Source of the DNA: DASZPJ01 sp035550295
GTDB lineage: Bacteria; Patescibacteriota; Saccharimonadia; Saccharimonadales; UBA4665
Reading direction: 5' to 3'
Assembly (NCBI GenBank): GCA_035550295.1
Contig: DASZPJ010000026.1
Location: forward strand, 1-12,019
Length of the DNA: 12,019 nucleotides
Shown piece by piece: positions 1 through 6,450 of the stretch. The position numbers and the translations under genes were made by a program. The notes under the pieces are model-generated. The model did not search any database. It worked only from the letters and a program-made list of their open reading frames with translations, and was not told the origin of the DNA. How positions within the stretch are numbered: position 1 is the first letter of the stretch; each line of letters starts with the position of its first letter.

Positions 1-1
1 G

Positions 2-358
2 CCGAAGCCACTGCTGGCAACGAACAGCCCGTACAATGTTAATGACGTTCAGCAAATGAGCGAGGCGCTAAACATACCCTTCGATCATTTCAAGCATGAT
101 GCCAAGGCTTTCGCTAGTGACTGCCAATCATCCTTGACCGCCGGAGATCTTGAGAGTTTTGGCCCGATTCCCGAAATGTTTGGTGATGCGAGGGCAGTAG
201 GTAAGGCATGTATCGTGCGCACCGCAGTTTATTTTGCTGATAGTAAACCCGACTTCGATAATGATCTAACCAATCACTTCTATGTGGTTTGTGACCCCAA
301 GGTTGCCGAAAACACGGGCCAGCCTACTGCCACTTTGGATCCCTCTGCTTCAGCCTAA
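2..358 (+). CDS. 3' end of an unrecognised protein (5' end outside window)
   Basis: The reading frame is open from base 2 to the TAA at 356-358, giving 118 residues. An internal ATG at 56 would give 100 residues, but nothing like a Shine-Dalgarno precedes it and the frame stays open upstream, so I read this as the C-terminal part of a longer gene that begins before the window. The protein is acidic, with two short aromatic stretches (FYVV near the C-terminus, VYFAD before it), a few scattered Cys residues, and a Thr/Ser/Pro/Ala-rich tail. I see no membrane segment, signal peptide or motif that I recognise. The dioxygenase downstream has its own promoter, so the two need not be functionally linked. 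Function unknown. Confidence 0.6.
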   Translation, partial: PKPLLATNSPYNVNDVQQMSEALNIPFDHFKHDAKAFASDCQSSLTAGDLESFGPIPEMFGDARAVGKACIVRTAVYFADSKPDFDNDLTNHFYVVCDPKVAENTGQPTATLDPSASA

Positions 359-360
359 AG

Positions 361-407
361 TGTGAATACCTCACAATTTGTGCGATAATAAGCCTGACTT
401 AAGAGGG
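361..407 (+). promoter_or_regulatory. Extended -10 promoter, small palindrome and Shine-Dalgarno for the dioxygenase gene
   Basis: TGCGATAAT at 381-389 is an extended -10 (TG, one base, GATAAT). The -35 position 17 bp upstream (361-366, TGTGAA) matches poorly. It coincides with a perfect inverted repeat, TGTGA-ATACC-TCACA at 361-375, which would be well placed as an operator. AAGAGGG at 401-407 is a good Shine-Dalgarno 7 nt before the GTG start at 415. The promoter is read from consensus matching only. Confidence 0.55.
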
Positions 408-414
408 CCTACTT

Positions 415-1404
415 GTGGAAGTTTTGGATGTACAGTCCTTAGGTTTTGAAGCCAGCGAAACACTGCTGTTCCGCGTCAATGAAGTACCAGATACACCCCA
501 AGAATGGGCTGAAAATTTACACCAGATCTTCCCAGCTGTTTTAGGCGAATTGGCAATCGGCGGCCCTAGATTAATCGAGCACCCAGATCCCAATATTGCT
601 TACAGTATGCAACGTAGGTCTGACGGTAGCCAATGGCGCGATTGGTGGGCAGGGGATCATTTCTGGCATGTTGATGGCACACGCTGGCCGGTCCAGCCAG
701 TCTTGACCGGCAGTGTTTGCAAAGAAGCCGCTGGGCCAGTGCCGGGAACGGAGCTCCTCGATACTGTAAAATTACTTCAAATCAGCCTTGACGATAAGTT
801 CTGGGCTAAACGTGGTTTGAACGATCACGACCTAGACTACCTAAAAGTTATCTTTGCTGACAGTACTTACCAGCGCCAAGCCATGCCTTACTTACGGCCA
901 TTTATGACACAACAAGAGCAGGACCGGTTGCAGCAAATTACGGCTATTGACATAGCAAAGGCCAATGCAGAGCTGCTAGGGGCCGGCGTTGATCGCACAC
1001 TGACCAGCGACGAAGACTTGGCTGATTACATCGACGAAAAATATCCACCCAAGGAATTCCACCTAATAAGGACGACGCCATTTAGCGGTCATGACAGCTT
1101 GTTTTTGGATGCCGGCGGCCGTGCTGCAGAGCTGGTGGATTTGGACACACGGCAGGATATGACCTCAATTTTGCGCGATTTTCGCTGGGAATATTTGGCT
1201 GGCGACACACCGCGAAGGCTGGGGCTAACATCAATTGTTGATTGGGAGCCGGGGGTTGGGGTGATTTTCCCGCAGGTCGGTACCTTGCACCGGGCTTTGC
1301 CGGGCAACGACGTTGATCGTAGCTTACACCTGGCGTTTCTAAGCCAGGCACGCTTTTCGGCATTGCCTAACTTCCCGGCACCGCCAGCCGTATTCGTTAA
1401 ATAG
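415..1404 (+). CDS. TauD/TfdA-family Fe(II)/2-oxoglutarate-dependent dioxygenase
   Basis: The 329-residue protein fits the TauD/TfdA family, which couples 2-oxoglutarate decarboxylation to hydroxylation of a small molecule. Visible family features are the HxD iron motif (His85, Asp87, in HFWHVDG), the following stretch with PGTELLDT where the family has its GGDT-like segment, and near the C-terminus WEPGVGVIFPQVGTLHRA with the distal iron ligand His292, then Arg302, ten residues later, as the probable 2-oxoglutarate carboxylate anchor. Length is near the family's usual 280-330. The GTG at 415 is chosen because AAGAGGG lies 7 nt before it. There is no signal peptide, so the enzyme should be cytoplasmic. 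The substrate cannot be read from sequence: taurine, siderophore-type or clavaminate-type substrates are all possible, and nothing in the flanking genes narrows this. A 2-oxoglutarate enzyme is surprising if the host is a CPR bacterium without a TCA cycle. Confidence 0.75.
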   Translation: MEVLDVQSLGFEASETLLFRVNEVPDTPQEWAENLHQIFPAVLGELAIGGPRLIEHPDPNIAYSMQRRSDGSQWRDWWAGDHFWHVDGTRWPVQPVLTGSVCKEAAGPVPGTELLDTVKLLQISLDDKFWAKRGLNDHDLDYLKVIFADSTYQRQAMPYLRPFMTQQEQDRLQQITAIDIAKANAELLGAGVDRTLTSDEDLADYIDEKYPPKEFHLIRTTPFSGHDSLFLDAGGRAAELVDLDTRQDMTSILRDFRWEYLAGDTPRRLGLTSIVDWEPGVGVIFPQVGTLHRALPGNDVDRSLHLAFLSQARFSALPNFPAPPAVFVK

Positions 1405-1500
1405 GTTTCCTTGGTCTTTAATATCCACTGCGAAAATTCTGACTAACAGGATCGCTCGCAGCGTCTATACTCTTCTACTTAAATAATACCAAGCTAGAAT
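1405..1500. other. Short intergenic gap with no clear element
   Basis: This 96-bp gap holds TATACT at 1466-1471 and an AT-rich stretch (AAATAAT) near 1481-1487 that could serve as -10 elements for the next gene. Neither has a convincing -35 at 16-18 bp. No hairpin followed by a T-run is present after the dioxygenase stop codon. Confidence 0.3.
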
Positions 1501-2085
1501 TTGGCCACAAAGGCGAGGAGGTTGATGAGGGAAGCGGGCGAGCAAAGGCAACCTACATCTTATTCGGTCACTGCCCTATCGTTGGGTTGGCAGGCATTGC
1601 GCTATAGTACATTGCCAACACGGTACGCCTGGAGTGCCAGTCGTTGGCTGGCTGCCCAAACGATAAGACGTTTTGCATATCGCGGCCGGGAACAGGCTGA
1701 GCGTTTGCGTATGCTGGAGCCGGCTCATGAATTTTCTATGGTTGCCCAAACCCACATCCGAGCCGTTGATACAGATGACGAGGAGTTACTGATCTTCAAT
1801 CATGAGGCGGCCGTCCATGCGACTGATCGCCAGCGCCAGTATATTGTGCGGATTGTCGCCCAGGATGCTGCAAGACGTCACATCAAGGACGCCGACAGGC
1901 CATGGCATTTGCCGCTGGAAATGAGCAAAGAACGGATTGAAGAATTTGAAGATTTACTGGATCGTTATCATAAGCCATCCGAAACACTTGAAATATTGGG
2001 CGTTGATGAGACCTTAAGGCCAACTCTGCAGCACTATTATCCCCATCGCTGGCCTAACGAATTCCCGCCGGACAACAGTGCCTAG
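1501..2085 (+). CDS. Unrecognised 186-194 aa soluble protein
   Basis: I do not recognise this protein. The longest frame starts with TTG at 1501, just after an in-frame stop at 1495, and gives 194 residues. An in-frame ATG at 1525 gives 186 residues and is preceded by GAGGAGG at 1515-1521, only 3 nt away, so the start is uncertain; I lean towards the ATG. The N-terminal third is rich in Arg, Trp, Tyr and Ala (two stretches of the type LGWQALRY and AWSASRWLAAQ) and looks basic and partly amphipathic, but is too broken by charges for a clear membrane helix. The rest is acidic and helical, with Glu/Asp/Arg-rich segments (SKERIEEFEDLLDRYHK). It ends 49 bp before tRNA-Cys. Codon use resembles its neighbours. 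No catalytic motif is evident. Confidence 0.6.
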   Translation: MATKARRLMREAGEQRQPTSYSVTALSLGWQALRYSTLPTRYAWSASRWLAAQTIRRFAYRGREQAERLRMLEPAHEFSMVAQTHIRAVDTDDEELLIFNHEAAVHATDRQRQYIVRIVAQDAARRHIKDADRPWHLPLEMSKERIEEFEDLLDRYHKPSETLEILGVDETLRPTLQHYYPHRWPNEFPPDNSA

Positions 2086-2134
2086 ATAATTGCTTGGCGT
2101 GGCTAGAGCCGAAGTCTGATAAGATAGTATGCGT

Positions 2135-2208
2135 GGCGCTGTGGCCGAGGAGTTAGGCAAAGGTCTGCAAAACCTTGTACACGAGTGCGAATCTCGTCGG
2201 CGCCTCCA
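2135..2208 (+). tRNA. tRNA-Cys (anticodon GCA)
   Basis: A complete cloverleaf folds by eye. The 7-bp acceptor is GGCGCTG with CGGCGCC (one T-G pair), the 3-bp D-stem GCC/GGC, the 5-bp anticodon stem AAGGT/ACCTT around loop CTGCAAA, the variable loop GTAC, and the T-stem ACGAG/CTCGT. The anticodon GCA is at 2167-2169. U73, the classic cysteine discriminator, is at 2205 and CCA is encoded at 2206-2208. Two normally near-invariant elbow bases are changed together: the T-loop reads TGCGAAT (G at position 55 instead of U) and the D-loop has A at 2151 where G18 is expected, with G19 kept. The acceptor, anticodon and discriminator are otherwise intact, so it is probably functional. Confidence 0.93.
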
Positions 2209-2233
2209 GCTTAGGCTTGCCTCCGGTCTCCGC

Positions 2234-2253
2234 AATATGCGACCGCATATTGG
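2234..2253. repeat. Inverted repeat between the two tRNA genes (9-bp arms)
   Basis: CAATATGCG at 2234-2242 and CGCATATTG at 2245-2253 are perfect reverse complements separated by two bases. No T-run follows, so it is not a standard terminator. In RNA it would form a tight hairpin, perhaps a processing signal; as DNA it could be an operator. A second hairpin, CAAAAG-CAGT-CTTTTG, lies at 2289-2304. Confidence 0.5.
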
Positions 2254-2323
2254 CTACAACCTACGACAACCCCTACGCTTTACCCCAACAAAAGCAGTCT
2301 TTTGCCGGGAACCCAAGAATTCG

Positions 2324-2411
2324 GGGCGAGTGGCGGAATTGGTATACGCGGCGGACTTAAAATCCGCTGGCTGAATAAGCCTTGTGGGTTCAAGTCCCAC
2401 CTCGCCCACCA
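2324..2411 (+). tRNA. tRNA-Leu (anticodon UAA)
   Basis: This is a class II tRNA of 88 nt including an encoded CCA. The acceptor GGGCGAG/CTCGCCC is perfectly paired and the D-stem is GCG/CGC with GG in the D-loop. The anticodon stem GCGGA... wraps loop CTTAAAA, and the anticodon TAA is at 2358-2360. A long variable arm contains a GGCT/AGCC stem, as leucine tRNAs have. The T-arm GTGGG-TTCAAGT-CCCAC is canonical. A73, the leucine discriminator, is at 2408 and CCA at 2409-2411. It reads UUA codons. The terminator palindrome begins inside its 3' acceptor strand. Confidence 0.96.
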
Positions 2412-2447
2412 ACTAAAAACCGGCCTAGGCCGGTTTTTAGTTGGTGG
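2406..2447 (+). terminator. Perfect 42-nt palindromic terminator overlapping the tRNA-Leu 3' end
   Basis: Bases 2406-2447 form a perfect 21+21 palindrome centred between 2426 and 2427. The GC core is CCGGCCTAGGCCGG, flanked by AAAAA on the left and TTTTT on the right, so it can act as an intrinsic terminator on either strand. The outer arms extend through CTAA/TTAG to CCACCAA and TTGGTGG. The left outer arm is the last acceptor bases, discriminator and CCA of tRNA-Leu, so the full hairpin would pair the tRNA 3' end with sequence beyond the T-run. Confidence 0.88.
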
Positions 2448-2602
2448 CAACTCCCTCAGGCCCAGCTACTAGAATGTGAGTATATTCAACCGCGCAAACT
2501 ATCAATTTGCAGCGTATCCTCTAAATTGTTTGATCCCTCACCGCTTATGTATATAATTGCTCTCAGGTATAACTCAGTTTAGTTTGTAAGGAGTCGTAGT
2601 TC
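2448..2602 (+). promoter_or_regulatory. Promoter and Shine-Dalgarno for the 540-aa membrane protein gene
   Basis: A perfect -10 hexamer, TATAAT at 2552-2557, lies 16 bp after TTGATC at 2530-2535, a fair -35. The start point should be near 2564, giving a leader of about 40 nt. AAGGAG at 2588-2593 is a strong Shine-Dalgarno 9 nt before the ATG at 2603. The remainder of the 155-bp gap, from 2448 to about 2529, holds nothing I can identify. Confidence 0.75.
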
Positions 2603-4225
2603 ATGGATCCCAATTCGCCAGATACCCAACCCGCAAATACACAAGAACCAGCAATGCCAGCAGCGACGCCAGCAGAAACCAGCCCTGTTCCCGAAACACC
2701 CGGCACAACACCTGTCGCAGCCGATGCCGCTTCACCGGTTGTCATGATGGGTGGCGACGAGCCTGCTGCACCGGCAGCCGATTCTTCCGCGCCGGCATCG
2801 ACACCCTCTCCCGCTGCTGGTCCGGCCAAAACCGGCCGCACTTTCAAAGTCAAGAAATCACTCTTGGCGGGTGTAGTCCTAGCAGTCGTCCTTGTTGGTG
2901 GCGCTTCAGCTTATTACTTTGGCTATTACAACAGCCCGTCGACAATTTATAGCCAATCGCTCAAAAACACTTCCAAAGGCTACAGCAAGCTAATAGATTA
3001 CATCAACCAGCAATCAGCCCAACACTACAAAGGCTTTACGGCTGATGGTAGCTACACCCTTGGTGCCGGCAGCTTTGCGACTGACGGTAAGCTGTCAGCC
3101 CAAAGCGACGGCAAAAGCTCTGATGTTAAAGTTGACGTCAATATTGGAGCAAGCCGGCTAGGCATAGAAGAACGTTCAGTTAGCAACGCTAAAAGCAAAC
3201 TGCCTGACGTTTTCTTCAAAGCCAGCGGGCTTAAAGGCCTGTCAAAACTAGCCGGAACGGACCTGACTTCAGTTGTAATGCCATATGATAACCAATGGAT
3301 CCAAGTTGACCAATCATTGCTTCAGGAATTACAACAAATCGGCGACAGCTCCACCGGCCAATCAGCTACCAACATTAATGCTCCCACCCGGGCCCAGGTT
3401 AATGATGAGCTGGACGCTTTTGGCAAGGTCAACGACCAATATGTCTTTACTGACGACAAAACAAAGGCGGTCTTTACGCTCACTAAGACCGTTGGCAAGG
3501 AAACTGTCGACGGACACAGTACTTACCACTACCAGGTAACTCCCAATAAAGAAAACCTGAAGAAGTACATTACTGCCCAGCGCGACGCCTTGAAGTCCAG
3601 CAAACTGTACGGCTGGATCACCAAAAACCACTATGAAAACTATGTTGGTTTGGGCTATGACTCGCTGGAACAAGATGTTGATAATGCCAAGGTTATGCGA
3701 CCACTTGACATATGGATGGACACGTCCCACCGTTTGATCTACAAAGTCCGCGTCAGTGATCCGGATAACCCAAGCAATAACTATGGCGAATTTGGACTTA
3801 ACTACACCGGCGGTTCCAGCTACCCATTCTTCGTCAATGTCTACGACCACGAGACTGGCGATGACAATACTTCTGCTTCATTTGGGCTGACGCTCGACAG
3901 CAAAACCAACAGCATGGGCTTCAACCTGAACATTAAAGACACTGGCACCGACAACTTTAGCTTCAAGGCTAACCTGAATGCCAAGCCTTCAAATTCTGCA
4001 CCCGCAATTAGCGCTCCGACTGGCGCCAAGTCACTTACTACCATTCTGGACCAGCTGGGATTTGGCCCGTACATAGACATGTTTAGTTCTGGCAGCGGGA
4101 CGACTGACCCATCGGGTGATGCCCAAAGCAGTGCTGATCTTCACCACGACTGTACTGTGGCCGAAGAGAACTACTTCAACAATGGCACGCCGGTCCCGGC
4201 CAAGTGTGACGCCTTGTTGCAGTAA
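2603..4225 (+). CDS. Single-pass membrane protein with large presumed extracellular domain, function unknown
   Basis: The 540-residue protein begins with about 80 residues dominated by Pro, Ala, Thr and Ser, with few charges. FKVKK follows, then one membrane helix at about residues 86-109 (SLLAGVVLAVVLVGGASAYY). The remaining ~430 residues are rich in Ser, Thr, Asn, Asp, Lys and Tyr. They read like alternating short beta strands (dGxxxYxYQV-type segments), a look shared with bacterial LolA/LppX-like lipoprotein folds, though I cannot confirm that relation. Two Cys in the last 25 residues (DCTVAEEN... and ...AKCDALLQ) may form a disulphide. By the positive-inside rule, KVKK places the Pro/Ala tail in the cytoplasm and the large domain outside. 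It has its own promoter and Shine-Dalgarno and is followed by a separate promoter, so it is probably monocistronic. It may act at the cell surface. Confidence 0.85.
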   Translation: MDPNSPDTQPANTQEPAMPAATPAETSPVPETPGTTPVAADAASPVVMMGGDEPAAPAADSSAPASTPSPAAGPAKTGRTFKVKKSLLAGVVLAVVLVGGASAYYFGYYNSPSTIYSQSLKNTSKGYSKLIDYINQQSAQHYKGFTADGSYTLGAGSFATDGKLSAQSDGKSSDVKVDVNIGASRLGIEERSVSNAKSKLPDVFFKASGLKGLSKLAGTDLTSVVMPYDNQWIQVDQSLLQELQQIGDSSTGQSATNINAPTRAQVNDELDAFGKVNDQYVFTDDKTKAVFTLTKTVGKETVDGHSTYHYQVTPNKENLKKYITAQRDALKSSKLYGWITKNHYENYVGLGYDSLEQDVDNAKVMRPLDIWMDTSHRLIYKVRVSDPDNPSNNYGEFGLNYTGGSSYPFFVNVYDHETGDDNTSASFGLTLDSKTNSMGFNLNIKDTGTDNFSFKANLNAKPSNSAPAISAPTGAKSLTTILDQLGFGPYIDMFSSGSGTTDPSGDAQSSADLHHDCTVAEENYFNNGTPVPAKCDALLQ

Positions 4226-4243
4226 TCTCACCCCAGTTCGCGC

Positions 4244-4255
4244 TATAATAAGCAC
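4244..4255 (+). promoter_or_regulatory. Promoter abutting the hydrolase start codon (leaderless arrangement)
   Basis: A perfect TATAAT at 4244-4249 is followed by six bases and then the ATG at 4256. Transcription would therefore begin at or beside the A of the start codon. No Shine-Dalgarno is present. The -35 is poor (TTGCAG at 4217-4222 is 21 bp away). It separates the hydrolase-MurF pair from the gene before it. Confidence 0.6.
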
Positions 4256-5008
4256 ATGCAAGTTGTTGTTGACGCCCTATTGACCCAATACTCCTTGAGC
4301 GGCAAGGGCAAGCTAGTGGTTTTGCTGCATGGTTGGGGCGATAGCTCGAAAGGCTTATCCCAACTGGCTTCTGGGCTGTCCAAAAGCTATCAGGTCCTGG
4401 CCGTTGATTTGCCGGGCTTTGGCGGTAGCCAAGTGCCGGCAGCCGCTTGGAACCTCGACAATTACGCTCATTTTGTAGCGGCCGTGTTGGCCAAACTGGA
4501 ACTCGACCAGCCATACGCCGTCATTGGCCATAGCAACGGCGGCGCAGTAGCCATCCGTGGCGCCGGTCTAGGCGTTCTACACCCGCAGAAACTTGTCTTA
4601 CTGGCTGCCTCTGGCGTGCGTTTGAAACAAACAGGCAGAAAGCTGGCCCTCAAAGCCGTGGCCAAAACCGGCAAAGTCGCTACCGCTTGGCTGCCACAAA
4701 GTAAAAAGCAGGCTTTACGCAAGAAACTCTACGCCGCCGCGGGTTCGGACATGTTAGTGGTGCCGCAGCTGGAAGAAACTTTCAAAAAAACAGTCAGCCA
4801 AGACGTCCAAATTGACGCCAGCAAAATCTCGGTGCCGACTTTGCTAATTTTTGCCGAGGATGACCAAGCCGTCCCACTGGCCTATGGCCAGCGCTACCAT
4901 CAGCTCATCAAGGGCTCGGAATTAAAAGTCGTGCCATCGGCCGGGCATTTTGTTCACCTTGATCAGCCGCAAATTGTGACGAGAGCCATCGAGGAGTTCT
5001 TGGCATGA
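4256..5008 (+). CDS. Alpha/beta hydrolase
   Basis: The 250-residue protein is a compact alpha/beta-hydrolase-fold enzyme. Visible are the oxyanion-hole motif HGWG (25-28), the strand and turn VLAVDLPGFGGS (47-58), the nucleophile elbow GHSNGG with Ser93, the acid residue Asp203 in AEDDQAVP, and the catalytic His231 in AGHFVHLDQP. A cap region of about 60 residues rich in Lys, Ala and Leu sits between strands 6 and 7 (about 122-180). There is no signal peptide, so it acts in the cytoplasm. The substrate is unknown: esterase, lipase-like or C-C hydrolase activity are all possible. Its TGA stop overlaps the ATG of the MurF-like gene (ATGA), so the two are translationally coupled and probably function together in envelope biosynthesis; that link is inference from position. 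Confidence 0.9.
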   Translation: MQVVVDALLTQYSLSGKGKLVVLLHGWGDSSKGLSQLASGLSKSYQVLAVDLPGFGGSQVPAAAWNLDNYAHFVAAVLAKLELDQPYAVIGHSNGGAVAIRGAGLGVLHPQKLVLLAASGVRLKQTGRKLALKAVAKTGKVATAWLPQSKKQALRKKLYAAAGSDMLVVPQLEETFKKTVSQDVQIDASKISVPTLLIFAEDDQAVPLAYGQRYHQLIKGSELKVVPSAGHFVHLDQPQIVTRAIEEFLA

Positions 5009-6450
5009 AGCAATTCCTGCGCGGCTTTAGTATTTATTTGCCCAGCTATCCCAAAGCTTTGGTCTATATGTTGCAAAGCACCGAATACCAGATAGGGCCC
5101 TATTTGGCTTGGGTTAGGCGAACCAGCGACTTTAGCAATGTTATGAATCGCCGTCAGTTGGATAAAACGCGCGCCGCTAAGTTGCTGCTTTTGGCTTTGC
5201 AGGTGGGCATTGGCCTGCAGTTGCTAATTGGCCTATTGCTGGTCTGCCTAGGCTTTCACGGTTCCATAACTGGCGGCCAAGCCTTTGGCGCCGGGGTAGT
5301 CCTAAGCTACCCGTTTGTCTGGGCTTATTTGCTGGTTGTGCCACTCTTGGCTGGACGTTATTTGCTTAGCAATCCAAAAAACAAACTGGCTATAGAAGAA
5401 TCAGCTGTAATTTTTGCCAGCCATCCGGGAGCCAAAATTGCGGTTGCCGGCAGTTATGGCAAAACGACTCTGAAAGAACTTTTGGCAACTGTTTTGGGCG
5501 AAGGCTTGGACGTTGCTGTCACCCCAGCCAACAAAAACGTCAGCAGCAGCCACGCCCAATTCGCCAAAAAACTATCTGGTAATGAAGACGTTCTGGTCAT
5601 TGAATACGGCGAGGGCGAACCGGGCGATGTAGAAAGATTTGCCAAGATTACACATCCAACGCACGCCATTATCACCGGCTTGGCACCGGCACATCTAAAT
5701 CATTACAAAACGCTCCGGGCTGCGGGGGAAGATATCTTTAGTGTGGCTGATTATTTGCGTGGCGAGAATGTTTTTGTGAATGCCGATTCCACCGAAACGA
5801 AAGCATTTATCAAGAAAGGCTATCACGAATTTAATGTCCACGGTGCGCTTGGCTGGAAAGCAACCGACATCAAAACCAGCCTGGAAGGCACTAGCTTTAC
5901 GCTTAAAAAAGGCAAGCAAACGCTCAAGCTCAAGAGTGAATTATTGGGCAAACACCAAGTCGGCTACTTGAGTTTGGTAGCGGCACTCGGTTTGGAATTT
6001 GGCCTGAACACCAAGCAAGTCCAGGCTGGCGTTGCTAAAACACGACCCTTTGAACACCGGATGCAGCCATACCAACTGGGCGGTGCATGGATAATTGACG
6101 ACACCTACAACGGTAACTTAGAGGGCATCCGTGCCGGCACGCAGTTACTGCATGACCTCAGGGCCGGACGTAAAATTTACGTCACGCCCGGACTCGTCGA
6201 CCAAGGCGAAGAGAACCAGCGCGTTCATCGGGAAATGGGCAAACTCATCGCTGGCGCCCAACCGGATTTAGTGGTGCTGATGCAAAATTCAGTCACCGAC
6301 TTTATCAAATCCGGGCTAGAGCAGGGCAACTACCAGGGCGAATTACAGATAGAAACCAATCCGCTGGAGTTCTACACCAACTTGCAACACTTTGTCGCTA
6401 GCGGCGATTTGGTGCTAATGCAAAACGACTGGCCTGACAACTACGCTTAG
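5005..6450 (+). CDS. MurF-like Mur ligase with N-terminal membrane domain
   Basis: The 481-residue protein carries the central and C-terminal domains of a Mur ligase, the ATP-dependent amide ligases of peptidoglycan synthesis. Motifs are the P-loop GSYGKTT (149-155), EYGEGEPGD (200-208) at the place of the family's metal-binding Glu, GLAPAHLNHY (225-234), LGKHQVGYLSLVAAL (314-328), FEHRMQ (349-354), DDTYNGN (365-371, like MurF's DDSYNAN) and TPGLVDQGEEN (394-404). MurF joins D-Ala-D-Ala to the UDP-MurNAc-tripeptide. The usual N-terminal UDP-MurNAc-binding domain is replaced by about 55 polar residues and two or three hydrophobic helices (about 59-84 and 92-118), which should anchor the enzyme to the membrane. 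GAGGAG at 4991-4996 lies 8 nt before the ATG, and the start overlaps the hydrolase stop by 4 nt. Ddl, which would make its dipeptide substrate, is 0.4 kb downstream. Another Mur-type substrate cannot be excluded. Confidence 0.82.
   Translation: MKQFLRGFSIYLPSYPKALVYMLQSTEYQIGPYLAWVRRTSDFSNVMNRRQLDKTRAAKLLLLALQVGIGLQLLIGLLLVCLGFHGSITGGQAFGAGVVLSYPFVWAYLLVVPLLAGRYLLSNPKNKLAIEESAVIFASHPGAKIAVAGSYGKTTLKELLATVLGEGLDVAVTPANKNVSSSHAQFAKKLSGNEDVLVIEYGEGEPGDVERFAKITHPTHAIITGLAPAHLNHYKTLRAAGEDIFSVADYLRGENVFVNADSTETKAFIKKGYHEFNVHGALGWKATDIKTSLEGTSFTLKKGKQTLKLKSELLGKHQVGYLSLVAALGLEFGLNTKQVQAGVAKTRPFEHRMQPYQLGGAWIIDDTYNGNLEGIRAGTQLLHDLRAGRKIYVTPGLVDQGEENQRVHREMGKLIAGAQPDLVVLMQNSVTDFIKSGLEQGNYQGELQIETNPLEFYTNLQHFVASGDLVLMQNDWPDNYA

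Noticed and set aside
2097..2134. Promoter of tRNA-Cys
   Set aside because: TAAGAT at 2120-2125 and TTGGCG at 2094-2099 are possible elements, but they are 20 bp apart and both are weak, so I did not list a promoter.
2129..2374. Plus-strand open frames of 61 and 81 codons running through both tRNA genes
   Set aside because: They coincide with two complete tRNAs and have no Shine-Dalgarno; they are translations of tRNA sequence.
2400..2450. Integration (att) site at the tRNA-Leu 3' end
   Set aside because: The copy of the tRNA end is inverted and part of the terminator palindrome. No direct repeat, integrase or foreign-looking DNA follows.
3362..3850. Minus-strand 162-codon frame inside the 540-aa protein gene
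   Set aside because: Long antisense frames are expected at this GC content; there is no ribosome-binding site and the product has no recognisable features.
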